A DNA stretch of 34,383 bases from Gammaproteobacteria bacterium (lineage in GTDB: Bacteria > Pseudomonadota > Gammaproteobacteria > Steroidobacterales > Woeseiaceae), in the NCBI GenBank assembly GCA_004357475.1, contig SMWE01000062.1:1-34383 (forward strand), written 5' to 3'. Every line of letters begins with the position of its first letter. Positions within the stretch are counted from its first letter, which is position 1. Under the pieces are notes generated by a model. The model did no database searches and was not told the origin of the DNA. It saw nothing but the letters and a program-made list of their open reading frames with translations. Of this stretch, positions 1 to 9,548 are shown one piece after another. The position numbers were made by a program, and so were the translations under genes.

Positions 1-15
1 GTTGTTGTCAGCCAT
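1..15 (-). CDS. atpH: ATP synthase F1 subunit delta, first five codons only
   Basis: The window begins inside the next gene of the ATP synthase operon. An ATG at 15-13 on the minus strand reads Met-Ala-Asp-Asn-Asn up to the edge, 16 bases after the atpF stop. Delta (atpH) follows b (atpF) in the standard bacterial operon order, so identity rests on position and not on the five residues. The delta subunit would link F1 to the b-subunit stalk. Confidence 0.6.
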
Positions 16-31
16 TAGAGAGCCGTCCGAA

Positions 32-502
32 TCAGAGCTCAGCCGCCAGCTTGCTCAGGATGTCTGCGTGAGCCTTGCCGTCGATCTCGCGCCGCAGAAT
101 TTTCTCGGCACTGGCCACCGCGATCGCGGAAACCTGGCCACGCAGTTCTTTGCGCGCCCGGTTGGCTTCCTGCTCGATTTCGGCGCGTGCGGCAGCAACC
201 TGGCGCTCCCGCTCCTTGCTGCCATCGGCCTTGCCCTCGGCAACGATCTCGTTCGCCCGCGCATGTGCCTGATCAAGAATCATAGTCGCCTGCTTGCGCG
301 CATCGCCAACGACGTCGTCGGCTTCGGCCTGCGCCTTGTCGAGACTTTGTTGTCCGCGCTCGGCCGCAGCGAGCCCATCAGCTATTTGCGTCTGACGTTC
401 TTCGATCGCATTCATGATCGGCGGCCAGATGAACTTCATACAGAACCATACGAACACGATCATCGCGATCGTCTGACCGATGAGGGTCAAATTGAGATCC
501 AC
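32..502 (-). CDS. atpF: ATP synthase F0 subunit b
   Basis: This 156-residue protein is the membrane-anchored peripheral stalk subunit of F1F0 ATP synthase. Residues about 6-26 form one hydrophobic helix containing the typical Trp-Pro-Pro after it (FIWPPIMNAIEER), followed by a long charged, alanine-rich region (about 35-150) expected to form the coiled coil that holds F1 still. The length equals the usual gamma-proteobacterial b subunit. The start is GTG at 502-500, preceded by GAGGAG about seven bases upstream. It lies between atpE (34-bp gap) and atpH in the canonical order. There is one copy and no b' subunit is seen, so the enzyme should carry a b homodimer. Confidence 0.97.
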   Translation of the reverse strand: MDLNLTLIGQTIAMIVFVWFCMKFIWPPIMNAIEERQTQIADGLAAAERGQQSLDKAQAEADDVVGDARKQATMILDQAHARANEIVAEGKADGSKERERQVAAARAEIEQEANRARKELRGQVSAIAVASAEKILRREIDGKAHADILSKLAAEL

Positions 503-536
503 TGGAGACTCCTCGTTATAGTGTGATAGGAGAGTG

Positions 537-860
<324 letters not shown>

Positions 861-868
861 TCAACGAA

Positions 869-2129
<1,261 letters not shown>

Positions 2130-2302
2130 TTCCCGCTTGCCTCCGACATTAAAAACGCCACGTCCATCGGCTAACCGGCGGTTGGTGGCGATACGAAAAC
2201 GATCTTTCCAGGCGGGCCTGTGTTTAGCCCGCGCATTATAGTGTTGCAGGTGGGTCAAGGCAACAGATGCGAACACTTGAAAATCCTTACTTTTTCAGTG
2301 GT

Positions 2303-2330
2303 TTTATGGGGATTTTTGCTCTATTTTCAA
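2303..2330 (-). promoter_or_regulatory. candidate sigma70 promoter of the atp operon
   Basis: On the minus strand TTGAAA (2330-2325) is followed after 16 bases by CATAAA (2308-2303), which match the -35 and -10 consensus at 5/6 and 4/6. The predicted transcript would start near 2297 and have a leader of about 170 bases before the atpI start. The site was found by eye; its rank against other sites was not scored. Confidence 0.35.
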
Positions 2331-2340
2331 CGCCCCCTGG

Positions 2341-2410
2341 GACAGTTTACTGAATCGATTTTGGCGGGATCTCCGAAAAGTCGGTGATTAAGTCAATTAA
2401 GTAAACTGTC
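2341..2410. repeat. inverted repeat upstream of the atp operon
   Basis: GACAGTTTACT at 2341-2351 recurs in inverted orientation as AGTAAACTGTC at 2400-2410, eleven perfect bases per arm separated by 48 bases. It fills the gap between the amidohydrolase stop (2422) and the candidate atp promoter. The spacer is too long, and no T-run follows, for an ordinary intrinsic terminator. It could be a two-site operator or a remnant of an insertion. Confidence 0.6.
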
Positions 2411-2421
2411 TCCTTAATTTC

Positions 2422-3708
2422 TCATTTGAATCGCTTGCCGTTCTTGATAACGGCCGTGACGCTCTCCAACACCGTGATGTCATCAAGCGGGCTTAAATCC
2501 ACTGCAATGATGTCGGCCATTTTGCCGGGCTCAATCGTGCCAAGCGTATCCGACATTTCCAGCAACTCTGCCGCCACGACCGTCGCCGAGCGAATGGCGT
2601 CCATTTCGGTCATCCCATTCTCGACCATCATGCCGAATTCATCGGCATTTTCCCCGTGTTTGGTAACACCCGTATCGGTACCGAACGCAATTTTGACGCC
2701 AGCGTCGTATGCGCTGCCAAAGTTCGCTTTTGAGGCAGCGGCTGCGGCAAGCGCTTTGGCTTTTATTGCCTCGGTGAAAAAAGGATTGCCCTCCATCTGT
2801 GCCGGTATTTTGTAGCCAGGTGACAGTGTAGGTACCAGGTAAGCACCCGTTTGCCTGAACAAGCTGATCGATTCTCTATCGAGAAAAGAACCATGATCAA
2901 TCGTGTCGACACCGGCCCGCAGGGCCGCGTTGATGCCATCGGTGCCGTGGGCGTGTGCGGCAACCCTGACGCCGAGCCCGTGTGCCGTGTCAATGATTTC
3001 TTTGAGTTCATCATCCGTCATCTGCTGGTCTGTACCAGTTGCAGTATCCGAGAGCACGCCACCCGTTGCGGTAATCTTGATCCAGTCTGCACCGTACTTA
3101 ATCGCATAACGTGTCGCACGACGGCAGTCATAGGGCCCGTCACAGATCGTCTCCGGTGTCCACAGCGTCAATAGCTCGGCCTTCACGCCGTCGACATCCC
3201 CATGACCGCCGGTTGCCGCTAGCGAACTGCCCGCCGCAAAAATTCTTGGTCCCGGAACGAAGCCGTCATCGATCGCGTCCCTGAGCGCGTAGATCGCCTC
3301 GGGTTTGCCGCCAAGATCACGTACAGTCGTAAAACCTGCCTCCAGCGTGCGTTTTGCGTGCATTGCGCCTTTCAACGCCTGCATCGACGTCGTGACGTGT
3401 AACGCATCCGTCCGTGAGTTCGGGCCCAGCTCGCCGAGAAGGTGAACGTGCATATCCATCAGGCCTGGCAGAACGAATTTGTCCGAGAGGTCGATGACCG
3501 TGACGTCTCCGGACAAATCTGCCGGGTCAACGAATCCATCTTCAACCCGCACAATTTGCCTGCCCTCAATAATAATTGATTGCTTTGTTGCCGGTGCGTT
3601 ACCGGGCACCGCAAGCAAAGTGCCTGCATGAATGATAGTCGTCTGCTCATCGGCGATTGCATCGTTGGCGAATAATGACGCCAGTATCACGCACATGACA
3701 AAACGCAT
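2422..3708 (-). CDS. secreted metal-dependent amidohydrolase (prolidase-like, imidazolonepropionase superfamily)
   Basis: The 428-residue protein starts with a short signal peptide (about residues 1-19, ending DAIA). It has the amidohydrolase metal site in order: His87-x-His89 (MHVH), a bridging Lys211 (DWIKITATGG), His252/His254 (AHAH), His272 (DHGS) and Asp345 (FGTDTG). This arrangement and the MDMHVHLLGE and TATGGV sequences match the subgroup that includes Xaa-Pro or Xaa-Arg/Lys dipeptidases; the substrate is inferred from the family only. The start is ATG with a strong AGGGGGGAG site. It is divergent from an MFS transporter, which could export or import a related compound. It lies downstream of, and separate from, the ancestral parB-atpI junction. 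Confidence 0.85.
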   Translation of the reverse strand: MRFVMCVILASLFANDAIADEQTTIIHAGTLLAVPGNAPATKQSIIIEGRQIVRVEDGFVDPADLSGDVTVIDLSDKFVLPGLMDMHVHLLGELGPNSRTDALHVTTSMQALKGAMHAKRTLEAGFTTVRDLGGKPEAIYALRDAIDDGFVPGPRIFAAGSSLAATGGHGDVDGVKAELLTLWTPETICDGPYDCRRATRYAIKYGADWIKITATGGVLSDTATGTDQQMTDDELKEIIDTAHGLGVRVAAHAHGTDGINAALRAGVDTIDHGSFLDRESISLFRQTGAYLVPTLSPGYKIPAQMEGNPFFTEAIKAKALAAAAASKANFGSAYDAGVKIAFGTDTGVTKHGENADEFGMMVENGMTEMDAIRSATVVAAELLEMSDTLGTIEPGKMADIIAVDLSPLDDITVLESVTAVIKNGKRFK

Positions 3709-3732
3709 GGCTCCCCCCTTATGCCCTGATGT

Positions 3733-3762
3733 TTGACTCTACATAGCCCGCTGCGTGATAAC
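3733..3762 (+). promoter_or_regulatory. candidate sigma70 promoter of the MFS gene
   Basis: TTGACT (3733-3738, 5/6) and GATAAC (3757-3762, 4/6) are spaced by 18 bases. The expected transcript would begin near 3769, 40 bases before the chosen GTG start at 3809. This argues against the earlier in-frame GTG at 3755, which would lie within the promoter. Confidence 0.35.
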
Positions 3763-3808
3763 CTGTCAAGCACCACCCGGTCGCGAACAAGAATGTAAAG
3801 GGACGATA

Positions 3809-5131
3809 GTGGCCACCTCGATAGACGAATTGCGCGCACATAAATTACAGCAGGCAAGCGTTGCCTATCAGCGCCCCGGCTATCGCAACTTTGTACTTGG
3901 CCTGCTCACGGTCGCTTACGTCTTCAATTTTCTCGATCGCCAGGTCGTTAATATTCTCGGTCAGGCAATCATTACCGACCTGGGGTTGAGTGATACTCAG
4001 TTCGGCATGCTTTCAGGCATCGCGTTTGCAGCTATCTACGCCACATTGGGCATGCCTATTGCCCGCTGGGCGGATGCGGGCGTACGCAGAAACATCATCG
4101 CGCTTGCCGTAGCAATCTGGAGCGCGATGACCGCGCTGTGCGGGACAGCACAGAATTTCTGGCAGTTGTTTTTGATGAGAGCGGGCGTAGGTGTCGGGGA
4201 GGCAGGCGGCAGCCCTCCGGCACACTCGATCATTTCCGATATTTTTCCGGCGAACAAACGCGCCACCGCGCTATCGATTTACTCGCTCGGTATCTACGGT
4301 GGTTCGCTCATCGGATACGTTGCCGGAGGATACCTGGCATCAGCATTCAGCTGGCGCGTCGCTTTCGTTGTGGTCGGCCTGCCGGGCGTGCTGCTTGCCT
4401 TTCTCATCAGATTCCTGATTCACGAGCCTCCGCGAGGGCTGGCTGAATCGAGGGCCGATGTTAAACCGGCGCCTTTCACCGAGGTACTCGGCATACTCCG
4501 GACGCGCAGGTCCTTCCGCCATATCGCGATGGGATGCGCATTACACGCTTTTGTTACCTACGGGCTAAGCGCATTCATGCCGATCTTTCTGAGCCGCGTC
4601 CATGACATGCCCATCGAGCAGATTGGTACGATCCTGGGACTTGTTGTCGGTATCGGCGGCATGCTCGGTACCTATGGTGGCGGCTACCTCTCGGACAAGC
4701 TCGCGAATCGTCACGGTGAATTGCGCTGGCATATCTGGGTACCGCTCATCTCCACCGTCGCCGCCATTCCTTTCTATTTGTTCAGCCTGATGATTGCAGA
4801 AACGGGTGTCGCCGCTGCAATTACCTGGTTCGTGCCATCTATAGTCGCTGGCATGTACCTGGGACCTTGCCTGTCGATGACACACAGCCTGGTCGGCTTG
4901 CGCATGCGCGCCCAGGCCTCGGCGATTTTGTTTTTTGTGCTCAACCTAATCGGACTCGGCATCGGGCCCATGGCCACCGGTCTGTTGAGCGACTACCTGC
5001 GTCCGGAGTTTGGCGACCTGTCGATCCGCTACGCGCTGATCACCATGGTGTTCGTCAATATCTGGTGTGCCATCCATTATTATCTTGCGACGCGCACCTT
5101 GCGCGAGGATCTGGCCAGGGCGCCAGCCTGA
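3809..5131 (+). CDS. MFS transporter, spinster family
   Basis: This inner-membrane protein of 440 residues has about twelve hydrophobic segments. The first reads LLTVAYVFNFLDRQVVNIL, with the Asp-Arg after helix 1 typical of spinster-like (Spns) major facilitator transporters. The loop 2-3 motif (GMPIARWADAGVRR) and GVGEAGGSPPAHSIISDIFP after helix 4 are also characteristic. Substrate is unknown; bacterial spinster homologues are annotated broadly. The GTG start at 3809 is preceded by AAAGGGA five bases upstream. It is divergent from the amidohydrolase, and converges on parB with a large hairpin between the stops. Confidence 0.85.
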   Translation: MATSIDELRAHKLQQASVAYQRPGYRNFVLGLLTVAYVFNFLDRQVVNILGQAIITDLGLSDTQFGMLSGIAFAAIYATLGMPIARWADAGVRRNIIALAVAIWSAMTALCGTAQNFWQLFLMRAGVGVGEAGGSPPAHSIISDIFPANKRATALSIYSLGIYGGSLIGYVAGGYLASAFSWRVAFVVVGLPGVLLAFLIRFLIHEPPRGLAESRADVKPAPFTEVLGILRTRRSFRHIAMGCALHAFVTYGLSAFMPIFLSRVHDMPIEQIGTILGLVVGIGGMLGTYGGGYLSDKLANRHGELRWHIWVPLISTVAAIPFYLFSLMIAETGVAAAITWFVPSIVAGMYLGPCLSMTHSLVGLRMRAQASAILFFVLNLIGLGIGPMATGLLSDYLRPEFGDLSIRYALITMVFVNIWCAIHYYLATRTLREDLARAPA

Positions 5132-5134
5132 TTC

Positions 5135-5181
5135 GCCCGCTTAGGAACGGCTCCTGCGGTGGGAGCCCTTCCTAAGCGGGC
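5135..5181. repeat. REP-like long hairpin between convergent MFS gene and parB (copy A)
   Basis: Outer arms GCCCGCTTAGGAA (5135-5147) and TTCCTAAGCGGGC (5169-5181) pair perfectly, with inner arms GGCTCC (5149-5154) and GGAGCC (5162-5167) and a 7-base loop. It lies four bases after the MFS stop and seven bases from the parB stop, so it could terminate both transcripts although no T-run follows. Its GCTCCTGCG core also places it in the repeat family found at four other positions in this window. Confidence 0.75.
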
Positions 5182-5188
5182 AATGAAT

Positions 5189-6079
5189 TTATTTGATGTG
5201 TTTGAGTATGCCATCGAGCTCGTCGAGGCTGTTGTAGCTGATGACGAGTTTGCCGGCACCTTTCTGCGTATGCGCAATACGGACTTTTGCGCCAAGCTTG
5301 CCGGAAATCTCGATTTCAAGCCTGCGAATATCCCCATCGGCAGCGCTACTGGCAGCTTTGGTTTTCCTCCCTCCCTGGTCTGCAAGAATCCGCCGGACCA
5401 GCTGTTCCGTTTCGCGAACTGACAATCCTTTCCTGACGACCTCCCGGGCGGCATCGAACTGCTGTGTCTCGCTGGATATCGGCAGCAACGCGCGCGCGTG
5501 TCCCATTTCAAGCTGGCGCGACTCAAGCATTTGCTTCACCCTGTCGGAGAGATCGAGCAGGCGCAGCAGGTTACTCACACTTGCACGGGATCGTCCGACA
5601 GCATCCGCTCCCTCCTGATGCGTCAGGTCGAATTCGCGAATCAATCGCTCGAGCGCCCGCGCTTCTTCAAGCGGGTTCAGGTTTTCTCTCTGGATATTTT
5701 CGATCAGTGCTGTCGCAATGGCCGCATCATCACCGAGATCACGTACCACTGTCGGAATCTCTGCCAGTCCTGCCATTTGCGCGGCGCGCCAGCGCCTTTC
5801 TCCGGCAACGATTTCGTAGCGTTGTACTTTACCGGCTTTCTTCTTTAGCGGGCGCGCAACGATTGGTTGCACGATGCCTTGCGCCTTGATCGAGTTCGCA
5901 AGATCTTGCAGCGTGTCCTGACGCATATCCACGCGTGGCTGAAACTTCCCGCGTTGTAATAGTTCGAGCGGAATGTGATGCAGGCCCTCCACCTCATGAT
6001 CTGAAACCGAGACAAAATCAACCACTGGTTTGCTGAGTAGTGCATCGAGGCCACGGCCAAGTCTTTTCTTTTTTGTCAT
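5189..6079 (-). CDS. parB: chromosome partitioning protein ParB
   Basis: The 296-residue protein binds parS sites and spreads as a CTP-dependent clamp to segregate the origin. It has the N-terminal ParA-contact peptide (KKRLGRGLDALLSK), the CTPase motif GERRWRAAQ (93-101), the adjoining ENIQRENLNPLEEA (127-140), a helix-turn-helix (about 157-178, HQEGADAVGRSRASVSNLL) and a C-terminal dimerisation domain (about 250-296). An alanine- and lysine-rich linker joins the last two. It starts 22 bp after parA and is cotranscribed with it. The parS palindrome in recF about 28 kb away is its probable target. Normal length for a chromosomal ParB. Confidence 0.97.
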   Translation of the reverse strand: MTKKKRLGRGLDALLSKPVVDFVSVSDHEVEGLHHIPLELLQRGKFQPRVDMRQDTLQDLANSIKAQGIVQPIVARPLKKKAGKVQRYEIVAGERRWRAAQMAGLAEIPTVVRDLGDDAAIATALIENIQRENLNPLEEARALERLIREFDLTHQEGADAVGRSRASVSNLLRLLDLSDRVKQMLESRQLEMGHARALLPISSETQQFDAAREVVRKGLSVRETEQLVRRILADQGGRKTKAASSAADGDIRRLEIEISGKLGAKVRIAHTQKGAGKLVISYNSLDELDGILKHIK

Positions 6080-6101
6080 GCCAGTGCCCTGGCCCGCTAA
6101 C

Positions 6102-6887
6102 CTATCCGGCTTTCAGCTGGCGGGCATCTTCACGGCGTAGAATCTCGCCCGCAAGTGCAAGGTATGCAATTGCGCCGCGCGACTCTTTGTCGTGATACAG
6201 GACCGGCCGCCCGAAACTCGGCGCTTCAGCAAGCCGTACGTTTCTCGGAACAACCGTGCGGAATACTTTATCGTCGAAATGCGCGACGAGTTGCTCGGAA
6301 ACCTCGTTCGAGAGATTGATGCGTGGATCAACCATCGTCCTCAGCAGCCCAAAAACTTCCAGTTCCGGGTTCACGGTGCTGCGAACCTGTTCGATCATAT
6401 TCAGCAGGGAACTCAGTCCTTCCAGTGCGTAGTACTCGCATTGCATCGGGATCAACACACCATCTGCGGCGGTCAGTGCATTTACCGTGAGCATGTTTAT
6501 CGAGGGCGGGCAGTCTATCAGAATGAAATCATAGAGACCGCGGACCGGCTCCAATGCTTTTCGCAGTCGCATTTCGCGGCCGATTTCCTGAAGTAACTGT
6601 ACTTCGGCGAGTGTCAGGTCCTCGTTGCTCGGGAGTACCGCAAAACCGCCGACCGGCGCCGACACAATTGTGTTTGCCGCAGTTTCTTCGCCAAGCAAGA
6701 CGTCGCAGGTGGAGCGTTCCAATTCCATCTTGCTGATGCCGCAGCCCATCGTTGCGTTGCCCTGTGGATCAATGTCGATCAACAGGACGCGTCGCTGCGT
6801 GGCCGCAAGCGATGCAGCAAGATTAACGCAGGTCGTGGTTTTACCCACTCCTCCTTTCTGGTTCGCGATGGCGATTATGCGTGTCAT
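6102..6887 (-). CDS. parA: chromosome partitioning ATPase ParA (Soj-type)
   Basis: The 261-residue deviant Walker ATPase has the ParA P-loop KGGVGKTT at residues 11-18, the A' motif LLIDIDPQGNAT (about 39-50) and the Walker B-type strand FILIDCPPS. It cooperates with ParB to move newly replicated origins. The start is ATG at 6887, which shares an ATGA overlap of four bases with the rsmG stop, so translation is coupled to rsmG. An in-frame codon 24 bases earlier would lie inside rsmG and is rejected. Backbone order rsmG-parA-parB is the common one in gammaproteobacteria that keep parAB near the origin. Confidence 0.97.
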   Translation of the reverse strand: MTRIIAIANQKGGVGKTTTCVNLAASLAATQRRVLLIDIDPQGNATMGCGISKMELERSTCDVLLGEETAANTIVSAPVGGFAVLPSNEDLTLAEVQLLQEIGREMRLRKALEPVRGLYDFILIDCPPSINMLTVNALTAADGVLIPMQCEYYALEGLSSLLNMIEQVRSTVNPELEVFGLLRTMVDPRINLSNEVSEQLVAHFDDKVFRTVVPRNVRLAEAPSFGRPVLYHDKESRGAIAYLALAGEILRREDARQLKAG

Positions 6888-7531
6888 ACAGTATTCACTC
6901 TGCGCAGGCATACAACATGACGCGCATGGGATTCAATTCCTGGTACCGTCACATCGGTCACATCATACTTCCAGCCGGATATTTCTTTTACCGGCGAAAG
7001 CTCTGCGGCCGGATATTTTCCCTTGAGCGCCAGCAATATTCCTTCCTCTCTGACCAGGTGGCCAGCAAGCTGCAGCAATTTCGGTATGGATGCGAGCGCC
7101 CGCGCGATCACGGTATCAAAGCGTTCGGCAGGTGCATAGTCCTCCACACGTGCTTTGATCGCGGATGCGTTCGCAAGCCCAAGCTGGCCGATGACATGCC
7201 GGACAAAGCTGATTTTCCTGCCGTTGGCGTCGAGGAGCCTGAACGTGATCTCCGGTTCGGCAATCGCGAGTGGCAGGCCCGGAAACCCGGCGCCGGTCCC
7301 GACATCGAGAATCCGGCTACCGCTAAGCATTGGCCGGACAACCAGGCTGTCGAGGATATGGCCGGACACCATGGCCTGCGGATCCCGAATGGCGGTCAGA
7401 TTGATGCGTGCATTCCAGTGTTCGAGTGCCCTCAGCAGGCACGCCATTTTCGCGTCCGCACCCTCCGGCAGGTCTTGCCGCAGACCCGTTACGCCTGCCT
7501 TGATCGATGCAACGAGCTGATCTGTATCCAC
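6884..7531 (-). CDS. rsmG: 16S rRNA (guanine527-N7)-methyltransferase RsmG
   Basis: The 215-residue protein methylates G527 of 16S rRNA using S-adenosylmethionine. Motif I reads ILDVGTGAGFPGLPLAI (about residues 74-90), followed by RLLDANGRKISFVRHV, both conserved in the family (formerly GidB). In many bacteria this gene follows mnmG directly; here the S9 peptidase, prp genes, acuI, the YdgA-like gene and the opp genes (about 14 kb) lie between. The S9 peptidase stop is only 10 bp upstream of the ATG, so it may now be transcribed from the accessory block. Confidence 0.95.
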   Translation of the reverse strand: MDTDQLVASIKAGVTGLRQDLPEGADAKMACLLRALEHWNARINLTAIRDPQAMVSGHILDSLVVRPMLSGSRILDVGTGAGFPGLPLAIAEPEITFRLLDANGRKISFVRHVIGQLGLANASAIKARVEDYAPAERFDTVIARALASIPKLLQLAGHLVREEGILLALKGKYPAAELSPVKEISGWKYDVTDVTVPGIESHARHVVCLRRVNTV

Positions 7532-7541
7532 CGCGAACTAT

Positions 7542-9524
7542 TCAATCTCCGCCAATGAGGTGTTCCTGCAGAAATAACACCGTCACTTGCTGGTAGATAT
7601 CGCGATTTTCTTTCTTGCGATAGCCGTGACCCTCGTTCAGCGCATTCATGAACCACACGGTTTGACCCTGGCTGCGGAGCGCTTCGACGACCTGTTTCGA
7701 CTCTGTTACCGGCACCCGCGGGTCGTTCTCACCTTGCACGATCAGCATCGGTATGGCGATCTTCTCCACGTTATTTAACGGGCTGATTTTCTCAAGATGA
7801 GCGCGCATTGCCGGGTCTCGTTCGTCACCGTACTCAGCGCGCCGCAAATCACGGCGGTAATCCTGCGTGTTTTCGAGGAAAGTAACGAAGTTGCTGATGC
7901 CGACGATGTCGACCGCCGCTTTTAGCTTGTCGCTGTAGTGAAATGCGCTCGCCAACACCATGTATCCACCGTAACTGCCACCGAATACTGCCACCCGATC
8001 CTGATCGAGATCTGGCTGCGTCGCAATCCAGTCCAGCAGCGCACCAATGTCTCGCACAGAGTCTTCTCGCCTGAAACCGTTGTCGAGCGACAGGTAACTC
8101 TTGCCGTAACCGGAAGAGCCACGAACGTTCGGAATGACCACTGCAATGCCCAGCTTTTCTACCCACATCTGGTAGGTGCTGCTGAAACCTGGCCTAGCCT
8201 GGCCTTCAGGTCCGCCGTGAATCGAAATAACCACAGGGAACGGCCCCGCACCACGCGGCTTGTACAGCCAGGCCGGAATTTGCCGTTGGGAATCGCCGTC
8301 ATTGTCGAACGTTGGATACTCGATCAACTCGGGTGTCTGAAAGATAGACGTGTCGAGTCCGCCAACCTCACTTGTTGTCCAGCGAATCAGCCGACCGTGT
8401 TCCAGTGGCCCGTCGCCGAGTTCGAGCACAAAAGTATCGCTCGGCGTTGTCGCAGTATTGAGCGTCATGCCCAGATAGCGGTCGTCAGGACTGAAATCCA
8501 GCCCGAATAGGAGACCCGTCGGAATGTTGTCGACACTTCTATACTGTTTCGTTTCGGTATCCAGCAGATACAGCTTGGACCTGCCATTTTCATTGGCCGC
8601 AAAGGCGATGCGCCTGCGGTCATGGCTGATCTCACCGTTGTTAACATCCCAGGGGATGTCCGCGGTAACTATCTCCGGCTCCGCATCTGCTTGCAGCCGC
8701 TGCCAGGCAAGCTGCTTAAATTCGCCACCGGAATCTGTGACCAACCAGAATCCGCCCTCATCTTTATCAAAACCGAGCGGAATATTCGCGCTGGTCTTTT
8801 GCGCGCCACCGGCCATAAGCTTTTTTTCCCGGGAATCGAGATCCAGGATATAAACTCGCGAATCAGCGATGCTGACGTAATTCGAAATCAACAGTTTGCT
8901 GCCCGATTCCGAAAACTCTGCAGGGCCCCACCAGGTGCCGTCCGGAGACTCCAGAATCATTTCGCTCGCGGCCGGATCCATTGGGTCCATAAGCCAGACA
9001 TCGTTTGCAGCGCCATTGCGGCGCGTGCTCTGATAAGCGAACCGTCGTCCCTGGCGATCCCACACTGTCGCGCCGTTTCGGGATTTGCCATCGGTGAGCA
9101 ATTTCGTACTACCGTCCGCCGGATCCAGCATGAATATCTGCGTAAACTCGCTGCCGCCCGTGTCACGGGTGAAAATCAGCTTGCGGCCGCCCGGTTGCCG
9201 GCTTACACCACCCACGGGTTCTTTGTAAAAGGTGATCTGCTGCCGCGCACCTCCGGGCATATCCACCCTGTGTATCTGATTCACGTCACCGAACCGGGTC
9301 GTGATGTAGACGCCACGCCCATTTTCGGTCCAGTCCCTGAAACTCGCTGATCGCACATTTTGAAATTGATTGAGGTCGTTCACGATTGCATCGGGAATGA
9401 CAGGTATGTCCTCCATAATCAGCTTGCCGTTATTCGCTTCAGTGCGCTGAATCGAATCTGCGGCAAGCACCGATACTGCCGTCAGAATAGCGACGCCAAA
9501 TATTGATTTTCTGAATAATTGCAT
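7542..9524 (-). CDS. secreted S9 (prolyl oligopeptidase-family) serine peptidase
   Basis: This 660-residue enzyme has an N-terminal signal peptide (about 1-21, VLAADS), a beta-propeller of WD40-like repeats (about 55-380) and a C-terminal alpha/beta hydrolase domain (about 415-655). The catalytic triad is Ser517 (GGSYGGYM), Asp601 (QGENDPRVP) and His633 (NEGHGYR), and the oxyanion strand IHGGPEGQARP is present. S9 family members cleave acyl or prolyl peptide bonds of short peptides; the exact specificity is not readable. The ATG has GGGGA seven bases upstream. It is 24 bp after prpD and 10 bp before rsmG, so it is likely cotranscribed with both. It is probably periplasmic or outer-membrane associated. 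Confidence 0.93.
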   Translation of the reverse strand: MQLFRKSIFGVAILTAVSVLAADSIQRTEANNGKLIMEDIPVIPDAIVNDLNQFQNVRSASFRDWTENGRGVYITTRFGDVNQIHRVDMPGGARQQITFYKEPVGGVSRQPGGRKLIFTRDTGGSEFTQIFMLDPADGSTKLLTDGKSRNGATVWDRQGRRFAYQSTRRNGAANDVWLMDPMDPAASEMILESPDGTWWGPAEFSESGSKLLISNYVSIADSRVYILDLDSREKKLMAGGAQKTSANIPLGFDKDEGGFWLVTDSGGEFKQLAWQRLQADAEPEIVTADIPWDVNNGEISHDRRRIAFAANENGRSKLYLLDTETKQYRSVDNIPTGLLFGLDFSPDDRYLGMTLNTATTPSDTFVLELGDGPLEHGRLIRWTTSEVGGLDTSIFQTPELIEYPTFDNDGDSQRQIPAWLYKPRGAGPFPVVISIHGGPEGQARPGFSSTYQMWVEKLGIAVVIPNVRGSSGYGKSYLSLDNGFRREDSVRDIGALLDWIATQPDLDQDRVAVFGGSYGGYMVLASAFHYSDKLKAAVDIVGISNFVTFLENTQDYRRDLRRAEYGDERDPAMRAHLEKISPLNNVEKIAIPMLIVQGENDPRVPVTESKQVVEALRSQGQTVWFMNALNEGHGYRKKENRDIYQQVTVLFLQEHLIGGD

Positions 9525-9548
9525 TTTCGTTCCCCGTCTATTGGGACC

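Noticed and set aside
3755-3808. Upstream GTG start for the MFS protein at 3755
   Set aside because: The extra 18 residues are not MFS-like, there is no ribosome site, and the start would fall on the candidate promoter.
7147-7152. CACGTG as a possible second parS
   Set aside because: The bases on either side are not palindromic and do not match the parS arms.
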